From positions 1-18,740 of the forward strand of contig JBBSTY010000079.1 of assembly GCA_038235385.1 (NCBI GenBank): a stretch of 18,740 nt of DNA. The letters are read 5' to 3'. Positions within the stretch are counted from its first letter, which is position 1. Every line of letters starts with the position of its first letter. This DNA is from JBBSTY01 sp038235385. Its GTDB lineage: Bacteria; Actinomycetota; Acidimicrobiia; Acidimicrobiales; Acidimicrobilacustridaceae. A model generated the notes under the pieces. It saw only the letters and a list, made by a program, of their open reading frames with translations, did not search any database and was not told the origin of the DNA. The position numbers and the translations under genes are program-made. Shown here piece after piece: positions 13,704-18,740 of this stretch.

Positions 13704-13883
13704 ATGAGCATGTTCGACAAGGCCAAGGATCTGCTGGGCGAGCACGCCGACGAGGTCGACGGCGGCATCGACAAGCTCGGTGACCTGGTCGACGAGAAGA
13801 CCGGTGGCGAGCATGCCGACAAGGTCGACCGTGCGCAGGAGAAGGCCAAGGAAGCACTGCGCAAGCTCGACGGCAACTCCTGA
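13704..13883 (+). CDS. Rv0909 (MT0933)-like small antitoxin family protein
   Basis: A 59-residue highly charged helical protein. The sequence begins MSMFDKAKDLLGEHADEVD and contains a second copy of the GEHADxVD octapeptide (12-19 and 35-42), then an RAQEKAKEALRKL helix. This matches the MT0933/Rv0909 antitoxin-like family (PF14013). In Mycobacterium the partner toxin is Rv0910, an SRPBCC-fold protein; none is present beside this gene, so an antitoxin role is doubtful and a stress-related role is possible. The ATG at 13704 is decided by GAGGAG 7 nt upstream; longer readings to 13623 are not family-like. The metallopeptidase gene starts 46 bp downstream, probably in the same transcript. Confidence 0.85.
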   Translation: MSMFDKAKDLLGEHADEVDGGIDKLGDLVDEKTGGEHADKVDRAQEKAKEALRKLDGNS

Positions 13884-13929
13884 TCGCTCGTCGTCTCGAT
13901 CACCGCGGATCAGGGAAGGGACATCGCCC

Positions 13930-14817
13930 ATGGACTTCGACGACGATGCGCGGCTCGACACCGGCCAGATCCAGGATCGGCGAGGCAGCGGCGGCTTCGG
14001 CGGCGGAGGACTCGTCGCCGGGATGACCGGCAAGGCGATCGGTGGCGGCGGCATCATCGGGGTGCTGGTGCTCGCCGCCGTGATCATCCTCGGCCAGGTC
14101 GGCGGCGATCCGCTCACGCTGGCCGGCGGCGGGTCCGGGACAGGCGACGGCGCCGCTCTGTCGTCGTCGTGTCGCACCGGCGCGGACGCCGACCAGGACG
14201 CCGACTGCCGCGTGGTGGCAGTGGTGAACTCGGTCCAGTCCTACTGGGGCGACACCGTCGGTCGCTACCAGGAGGCACCAACCGTGTTCTTCTCCGACCA
14301 GGTGTCCACCGCGTGCGGCCGAGCCACGTCGGCGGTGGGGCCGTTCTACTGCCCGGCCGACCAGATGATCTACATCGACCTCGGGTTCTACGACGAGCTG
14401 CGCACCCAGTTCGGGGCCCAGGGCGGACCGTTCGCCGAGGCGTACGTGATCGCTCACGAGTACGGCCACCACGTGCAACACCTGCTCGGCACCGACACCT
14501 CGGTCGACCCCGAACGTCGCGGCGCCGACTCCGGCGGGGTCCGCTTGGAGCTCCAGGCCGATTGCTACGCCGGCGTCTGGGCCGCGCACGCCGTCGACAC
14601 CGGCTTCATCGTCGACCTGACCGAGGCCGACATCGCCGACGGGCTCGACGCGGCGTCGACCATCGGCGACGACCGACTCCAGCAGCAGGCGGGCATGCAG
14701 GTCGACCCGGAATCGTGGAGCCACGGCTCATCCCAGCAGCGCCAGCAGTGGTTCCTCCGCGGGTACCAGGGCGGCGACCCCGACCAGTGCGACACCTTCT
14801 CGGCGACCGCCCTGTGA
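13930..14817 (+). CDS. Neutral zinc metallopeptidase, YpfJ-like (PF04228)
   Basis: A 295-residue membrane-anchored putative metalloprotease. The N-terminus has the family's short charged leader (DFDDDARLDTGQIQDRRG), a Gly-rich stretch and one TM helix at about 39-57. This places the catalytic domain outside the membrane. The zinc motif HEYGH is at 176-180, and the downstream LELQADCYAGVWA (206-218) carries the third ligand region. The end, QQWFLRGYQGGDPDQCDTF, is a family hallmark. Cys pairs at 81/93 and 129/141 could form disulfides. The physiological substrate is unknown for the family. The ATG at 13930 has GGAAGGGA upstream. The gene follows the small antitoxin-like gene and converges on the SGNH gene. 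Confidence 0.93.
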   Translation: MDFDDDARLDTGQIQDRRGSGGFGGGGLVAGMTGKAIGGGGIIGVLVLAAVIILGQVGGDPLTLAGGGSGTGDGAALSSSCRTGADADQDADCRVVAVVNSVQSYWGDTVGRYQEAPTVFFSDQVSTACGRATSAVGPFYCPADQMIYIDLGFYDELRTQFGAQGGPFAEAYVIAHEYGHHVQHLLGTDTSVDPERRGADSGGVRLELQADCYAGVWAAHAVDTGFIVDLTEADIADGLDAASTIGDDRLQQQAGMQVDPESWSHGSSQQRQQWFLRGYQGGDPDQCDTFSATAL

Positions 14818-14874
14818 GCTGACCGACCATCGCGTCGCCGGCCGCCAGCTCGACCGGGCCCCCGACCGACGCCA

Positions 14875-16308
14875 TCAGGCTGCGGGCAGCGAGCTGACCG
14901 TCCGGACGGTTTCGACCAGCGCGGCGGCGAGGAGGCGGCTCCCGGCGACGTCGTAGTGGATGTCGTCGAAGCGCACGCTCTGCTGCTCGCCGGCGGCATC
15001 GGGCAGGGTCCGGGTGAACACCCCCGGCTCGCCCGCAGGGCTGAACATCGTCCAGGCGTCGACGTAGGTGACCCAGTCGGCCCGAGCGGTCGCCTCGCCC
15101 GAGTAGATCTCGTTGAGCGCGGCCATCTCGGCGTTGAAGCCGGGGTCCTCCATCGGCGGGGTCCCGACCCAGATCACCTGCCGACCACGAACCGCGAGCG
15201 TGTCCATGATCGACGCCACCCGGCGGCGGTACTCGGCCGACCACGCCGGATCGCCGTAGTTCACCGTCCCGCCCCCGAACGGCAGCTCGAGCGGCTGGAT
15301 GTCGTTGCCACCGAAGAGCAGGATCATCACCTCGGGGTCGTAGGCGTCGGCCACGGCGTTGAGGTGGCGGTACCAGTCGAAGAAGTCGGGTCGGGACAAA
15401 CCGGTCCCGACCTGGAACTCGGTGTGCACGGTGGCGCCCAGCGGGCGGGCGGCCTCGCCGACCGCCCAGGCCGGACCTCCGGCGATCGAATCGCCACCCA
15501 CCCAGATGCGGAGGGGATCGTCGGGCGACAGGACCCGCTTCGGGTCGAGCGGCGCGACCGGGCGGACGACCGCCGCAGGCGGACCGACGACGGGAGGGGT
15601 GGGCCGGGTGGTCGTGGTGGTCGAGGGCGGCGGCTCGGTGGTCTCGGGCCGATCGGGATCTGGCGGGACCGTCTCGGGTGGCGGCTCGGGCGGCGGGACG
15701 AAGCCGAGGCGATCCAGCATCACCTGGGCCAGCGCCTGGAGCTTCGGCTGGTTCGCGTTCACCCACTCGGCCCCCCGTTCGAACTGGATCACGTAGCTGG
15801 TGGGACCCATCCCGACGTAGAGCGTCTTGTTCACCGCGAAGAACGCGCCGTCGCCGAGATCGCTCACCGACGCGGCGGCCAGGCCGGGGAACGCGCGCAG
15901 CCGACCGACCGGTTGGTTGGCCAGCACGGTGACCGCCACGAAGCCGTCGACCCCGATCCTCCACGCGCAGTAGGGATCGAGCGGAACGGGGGCGGCGACG
16001 GGACCACCGAACTGGGCCTGGATCTCGCCGGGCGCCAACAGGGTGCAGGCGAGCGCCGCCATCGTGTTGTCGTACGCAGGCTCAGCGGTGGGGCCGGGCG
16101 GCACCGGACGCGTGGTCGAGGTCGTCGCCGGGGATGCGGTCCCCGGAACCGTCGACCCGGCGCTCGTCGCGGGGGCGGTCCCTGGCGCCGCACCCGCTCC
16201 CGGCTGGTCGGCCGCTCCGCCCGAGCAGCCGACCGCCACGAGGAGCACGGCGCACACGGCCGCGAGGACCGGCTTCGGGGTTCTGGTGGTCCGACTGATC
16301 GTTGGCAC
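14875..16308 (-). CDS. Two-domain lipoprotein: DUF3558-like domain plus SGNH hydrolase
   Basis: A 477-residue exported protein. The signal peptide ends in lipobox VAVGC with lipid Cys28, followed by an Ala/Pro/Thr-rich linker. Residues about 80-205 resemble DUF3558: Cys88 in ACTLLAPGEIQAQFG and Cys114 in YCAWRI would pair. A second Pro/Thr linker spans 205-255. The C-terminal SGNH/GDSL esterase-like domain (about 262-470) has the block I Ser in WVGGDSIAGG (Ser274), block III GGND (333-336) and block V Asp448/His451 (DDIH). A DUF459-like identity is likely. It would act on acylated or acetylated envelope sugars or lipids, by family inference. The GTG start at 16308 lacks a strong ribosome site and is 61 bp after the upstream lipoprotein gene on the same strand. 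Confidence 0.88.
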   Translation of the reverse strand: MPTISRTTRTPKPVLAAVCAVLLVAVGCSGGAADQPGAGAAPGTAPATSAGSTVPGTASPATTSTTRPVPPGPTAEPAYDNTMAALACTLLAPGEIQAQFGGPVAAPVPLDPYCAWRIGVDGFVAVTVLANQPVGRLRAFPGLAAASVSDLGDGAFFAVNKTLYVGMGPTSYVIQFERGAEWVNANQPKLQALAQVMLDRLGFVPPPEPPPETVPPDPDRPETTEPPPSTTTTTRPTPPVVGPPAAVVRPVAPLDPKRVLSPDDPLRIWVGGDSIAGGPAWAVGEAARPLGATVHTEFQVGTGLSRPDFFDWYRHLNAVADAYDPEVMILLFGGNDIQPLELPFGGGTVNYGDPAWSAEYRRRVASIMDTLAVRGRQVIWVGTPPMEDPGFNAEMAALNEIYSGEATARADWVTYVDAWTMFSPAGEPGVFTRTLPDAAGEQQSVRFDDIHYDVAGSRLLAAALVETVRTVSSLPAA

Positions 16309-16369
16309 GGCGACCCATGATGGTCGACCGAGGGCGCGTCACGGCTGCACCCTGCGGGGATCGCCGAGG

Positions 16370-17227
16370 TCAGGGACCGGTGTGGCCCATCGCCGCGTGG
16401 TCCATCCCCATGCCCGACGACGTCCAGTGGCACGAGTCCAGGGGATCATGGATGGCGGTGCCCCCCGAGATGCACGGCATCATCCCGGCGTAGACATCCG
16501 GGGTGTACACCATGTCGTCGAGGATCCAGACGTGGAGCATGTAGAAGTTCGCCATGTTCACGTTGATGCCGTTCGAGGCGGTGCAGGCGGCGTTGCTCTG
16601 GTTGAACCCGGTCATCACCGCGTCGCTCTTGCGGAAGCAGATCTTCGGGTGGTGGTGCCACCAGTCGTTGTTGCCCTCGAAGCCTTCCGGCGGCAGACCG
16701 GTGTCGGTGTGCACGTAGTAGTCGAAGCCCACCAGCTTGGCGTTCGGGCCGTTGCCGTCGAACTGGAGCACCTCGGGTCGGGTCGGGTCGAACACGTCGT
16801 CGAGTCCACCTGCAGAGAGGTCGGGGTCGGACGGGTCGAACTCCGGTGAGTTCAGGTACTCCGGTGTCATCGCGGTCCGGACGTGGTGGGTCCCCATGCC
16901 GGGGATGTACGGCGTCGACATGCTCCATCCGTCGGCGGTCGCGGCGCCGGCCGTCGGCCACTGCATGGCGTAGGTCCGAGCCTGATCCAGCGTGGCGGAG
17001 AGCGCCTCGCACTGGTCCCAGGTGAGAGGGCCCTTGTGCGTGCCGGCGTACCAGTCGACCGTGCCCGATGCCGGGCCCGCCGTCACCGGCGTCTCGTCGG
17101 TGGGATGGCACCACCACGGGATCGGTTCGTCCTGGTTCCTCGCCGACCTGGCCATCACGGCGTAGTCGCAGGACGTGACGACCAGCACGACGCACGCGGC
17201 CAGCAGCACGAGTCTCGTTCGCTTCAT
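16370..17227 (-). CDS. Cys/His/Met-rich lipoprotein, probable metal binder
   Basis: A 285-residue protein. The signal peptide MKRTRLVLLAACVVLVVTSC ends in a lipobox with lipid Cys20. The mature part has six more Cys (40, 73, 197, 215, 252, 266) and clustered His/Met: GMGTHH (110-115), WWHHHPKIC (189-197), YMLHVWI (229-235) and a C-terminal GMGMDHAAMGHTGP. Segments such as GMGTHH...DPTRPEVLQFDG...KLVGFDYYV and MLHVWI recall an uncharacterised family of bacterial hypothetical proteins, from memory. The ligands suggest copper or another soft metal outside the membrane, which is an inference. The ATG at 17227 has GGGGGGAA about 5 nt upstream, and longer readings are not signal-like. It lies upstream of the SGNH lipoprotein gene, probably in the same transcript. 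Confidence 0.8.
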   Translation of the reverse strand: MKRTRLVLLAACVVLVVTSCDYAVMARSARNQDEPIPWWCHPTDETPVTAGPASGTVDWYAGTHKGPLTWDQCEALSATLDQARTYAMQWPTAGAATADGWSMSTPYIPGMGTHHVRTAMTPEYLNSPEFDPSDPDLSAGGLDDVFDPTRPEVLQFDGNGPNAKLVGFDYYVHTDTGLPPEGFEGNNDWWHHHPKICFRKSDAVMTGFNQSNAACTASNGINVNMANFYMLHVWILDDMVYTPDVYAGMMPCISGGTAIHDPLDSCHWTSSGMGMDHAAMGHTGP

Positions 17228-17339
17228 GGCAGTTCCCCCCAGATCCGAGCCCCCGCCTCGACGGTGGAACCATCGAGCTCGGAACGAGTAAACCACATCG
17301 GCGTGAGGTGACGCCGCGCCCGACCGGAGCCGAGCGCGA

Positions 17340-18059
17340 TCAGCGGGCGCCCCCGAGGTAGGTCGGCACGGCGACGTCGGGATCGAGGGCGTCGTCCGGG
17401 ATCGGCACCCCGACCGAGGTGGTGAACGGCACGACGCCGGCCCACACCGCGAGGGCGAGGTCCTCGGGCTCCTCGATCGGGCCGCCGGTGCGCACCTTGA
17501 GCGACGCGTCGTCGAGTGGGATCGACAGCACCATCGTCGCCCGGACCTCCCTCGCTGTCGCCGGTCGGGCATCGGTCGTGCGCCCGGGCAGGACGTGTTC
17601 GACGAAGGCGGCGAGTGCCGCCGCCTTCTCCGCCGGGTCGGTGAGCTCGGTCGCGTCGGCGAGGACGACCACCGACCGGTAGTTGACCGAGTGGTGGTAC
17701 GTCGACCTGGCCAGAACCAGACCGTCGACGTGGGTCACGGTGACGCAGACCGGGATCTCCTTCGTGGCGGTGCGCAGCAGCCGCGACGCCGGCGAGCCGT
17801 GGACCAGCAACGTGTTGTCGACCCGGGCGTACGAGGTGGGGATCACGACCGGGCCGTGCTCGGTGGCGATGCCGAGGTGGCACACCCACCCGGCGTCGAG
17901 TGCCGCGTGGATCGCCGCTCGCTCGAAGGAACCCCGCTCGGGGTGGCGGGCGAGGGTCGTCCGCGCCGACGGCGTCAGCGATCCGTCGGTGGCTGGCGCC
18001 GTCCGGCCCCGTCGATCCGGTTGCTGAAGTGGATCGGGCGAAGACGCCCCCTCGGCCAT
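17340..18059 (-). CDS. Pyridoxamine 5'-phosphate oxidase-like flavoprotein (PF12900)
   Basis: A 239-residue split-barrel protein. Characteristic segments are AAIHAALDAGWVCHLGIA, GPVVIPTSYARVDNTLLVHGSPASRLLR, CVTVTHVDGLVLARSTYHHSVNYRSVVV and VKVRTGG/EDLALAVWAGVVP-type C-terminal motifs. They match the FMN/F420-binding PNPOx-like family often found beside MocR regulators. True PNP oxidase activity is not implied. The ATG at 18059 is used because the family core begins about 40 residues later. Upstream in-frame ATGs at 18086 and 18098 also exist. The one at 18098 lies 6 nt after a TATTGT box but overlaps the start of the divergent MocR gene. The arrangement strongly suggests control by that MocR protein. 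Confidence 0.88.
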   Translation of the reverse strand: MAEGASSPDPLQQPDRRGRTAPATDGSLTPSARTTLARHPERGSFERAAIHAALDAGWVCHLGIATEHGPVVIPTSYARVDNTLLVHGSPASRLLRTATKEIPVCVTVTHVDGLVLARSTYHHSVNYRSVVVLADATELTDPAEKAAALAAFVEHVLPGRTTDARPATAREVRATMVLSIPLDDASLKVRTGGPIEEPEDLALAVWAGVVPFTTSVGVPIPDDALDPDVAVPTYLGGAR

Positions 18060-18076
18060 CGCTGCCCCATCTTTGT

Positions 18077-18082
18077 TATGGT
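18077..18082 (+). promoter_or_regulatory. Putative -10 box for the MocR gene
   Basis: TATGGT is followed by 8 nt and the GTG at 18091, giving a leaderless or nearly leaderless mRNA. It lies in an AT-rich island (about 18071-18114) that stands out from the very GC-rich surroundings. Confidence 0.4.
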
Positions 18083-18113
18083 ACATATCTGTGTCCATAC
18101 CGATACAATATCT
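18082..18113. promoter_or_regulatory. Direct repeat, candidate MocR operator
   Basis: TACATATCT (18082-18090) and TACAATATCT (18104-18113) are near-identical direct repeats 22 bp apart, about two helical turns. They overlap both putative promoters. MocR regulators such as GabR and PdxR bind direct repeats on one DNA face, so this is a reasonable autoregulatory operator candidate. Confidence 0.35.
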
Positions 18114-18740
18114 CCACGGCGTCCGGCGGGCTGCCTCGATTGTCGACGGCATCGAACGGGCCGTGGCCGAGGGTGCCTTGCTGCCCGACGATCCCCTGCC
18201 TCCCATCCGTGAGCTGGCGTCCGATCTCGGCCTCGCGCCCGGTACCGTCGCCGCTGCCTATCGAGCACTGACCGCTCGGGGGGTCGTGGCCGGCCGGGGT
18301 CGGCAGGGCACCCGGGTGACGAGCGGTCCGCCGCTCCCCACGCGGGCGGCGCCCGTCATTCCCGAGGGCGCCCGCAACCTGGCATCGGGCAACCCCGACC
18401 CACGCCTGCTCCCGCCGATCGGGCCGGCACTGCGGCGCCTGCGCCCGACCCGGGTGACCTGGGGCGAGGCTCACGCCGACCTGGACGCGTGGACCCGCCT
18501 GGCGCGCGAACACCTCGACGACGACGGGTACCCGCCGGGACGGGTGATCGCGGTGAACGGCGCGCTCGACGGGGTCGAGCGCTCCCTCCTGGCGCACCTG
18601 CGCCCGGGGGACCGCGTGGCGGTCGAGGACCCCGGGTTCTCACGGGTCCTCGATCTCGTGGTGGCGCTCGGTCTGGTGCCGCAGCCGGTCGCCGTCGACG
18701 AGGCCGGCCCTCGACCGGAGGCGCTCGCCGCCGTCCTCGC
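18091..18740 (+). CDS. MocR-family regulator (GntR HTH + aminotransferase), 3'-truncated by window
   Basis: The first 216 codons of a gene that continues past the window end. Residues 1-78 are a GntR winged helix: PLPPIRELASDLGLAPGTVAAAYRAL contains the turn and recognition helix, then GVVAGRGRQGTRV forms the wing. A linker (79-93) leads to the fold-type I aminotransferase domain, with NLASGNPDPRLLPPI (96-110), VIAVNGALDGVERSLLAHL, RPGDRVAVEDPGF and a PVAVDEAGPRPEAL strand. The PLP-lysine lies beyond the window. MocR proteins sense PLP-linked metabolites. GTG at 18091 is chosen because the protein begins immediately before the HTH and TATGGT lies 8 nt upstream. TTG 18073 is the only other in-frame upstream option seen. 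Confidence 0.9.
   Translation, partial: MSIPIQYLHGVRRAASIVDGIERAVAEGALLPDDPLPPIRELASDLGLAPGTVAAAYRALTARGVVAGRGRQGTRVTSGPPLPTRAAPVIPEGARNLASGNPDPRLLPPIGPALRRLRPTRVTWGEAHADLDAWTRLAREHLDDDGYPPGRVIAVNGALDGVERSLLAHLRPGDRVAVEDPGFSRVLDLVVALGLVPQPVAVDEAGPRPEALAAVL
18105..18110 (-). promoter_or_regulatory. Putative -10 box for the PNPOx-like gene
   Basis: TATTGT on the minus strand is followed by exactly 6 nt and an in-frame ATG at 18098. Transcription would start near 18098, giving either a leaderless mRNA from 18098 or a 39-nt leader before the ATG at 18059. Confidence 0.4.

Noticed and set aside
14606..15964. A 452-codon minus frame overlapping the SGNH gene
   Set aside because: It is a shadow in another frame, Arg/Gly-rich, whereas the SGNH frame has all the catalytic blocks and a signal peptide.
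17340..18059. True pyridoxamine phosphate oxidase (pdxH)
   Set aside because: The sequence fits the broader PNPOx-like PF12900 group and lacks the usual PdxH signature segments, so a B6 biosynthetic role is not assigned despite the MocR neighbour.

Overview
The window is very GC-rich chromosomal DNA with strong G/C third-position bias. It carries gene families typical of Actinomycetota: two F420-dependent luciferase-like (LLM) oxidoreductases, a mycothiol-enzyme-like TIGR03086 protein, a nitrobindin/FABP protein, an Rv0909-type antitoxin-like protein, a DUF4436 membrane protein and a WXG100-like protein. The mix suggests a free-living high-GC actinobacterium, possibly Acidimicrobiia. That placement is an inference from gene content and no search was run.

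Region by region. (1) 120-3925 is a small catabolic/redox block: an SDR (minus), an F420 LLM oxidoreductase (plus), an EthD-domain protein (minus) and a second F420 LLM oxidoreductase (plus). A 14-bp tandem repeat lies between the convergent ends of the first LLM gene and the EthD gene. (2) 4014-7809 is a cell-surface block: a lipoprotein and, upstream of it on the same strand, a 483-residue protein with a WXG100-like N-terminus and a large unnamed C-terminal domain. These are divergent from a four-TM DUF4436 protein. (3) 7929-11085 holds a WYL regulator divergent from a TIGR03086 metal-binding protein, then a GNAT acetyltransferase and a SAM methyltransferase, with a short gene remnant between TIGR03086 and GNAT. 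(4) 11086-13085 is sparser: a probable gene relic, tRNA-Arg(CCU), an aminoglycoside-phosphotransferase-like kinase and an orphan XRE/HigA-like protein. (5) 13134-14817 holds nitrobindin, a 59-residue Rv0909-like antitoxin and a YpfJ-type zinc metallopeptidase. (6) 14875-17227 encodes two exported lipoproteins on the minus strand: a two-domain DUF3558-like/SGNH protein, and upstream of it a Cys/His/Met-rich protein that probably binds metal. (7) 17340-18740 has a PNPOx-like flavoprotein gene head-to-head with a MocR (GntR-aminotransferase) regulator that runs off the window end.

The genes look like ordinary housekeeping and accessory genes rather than one large system. Transcription starts appear mixed. 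Some genes have clear Shine-Dalgarno sites. Several others have a TAnnnT-like -10 box ending 6-7 nt before the start codon, which is the layout of leaderless transcripts. The least-explained elements are the WXG100-fusion/lipoprotein pair, the metal-binding-like lipoprotein and the interlocked promoters of the MocR/PNPOx pair.
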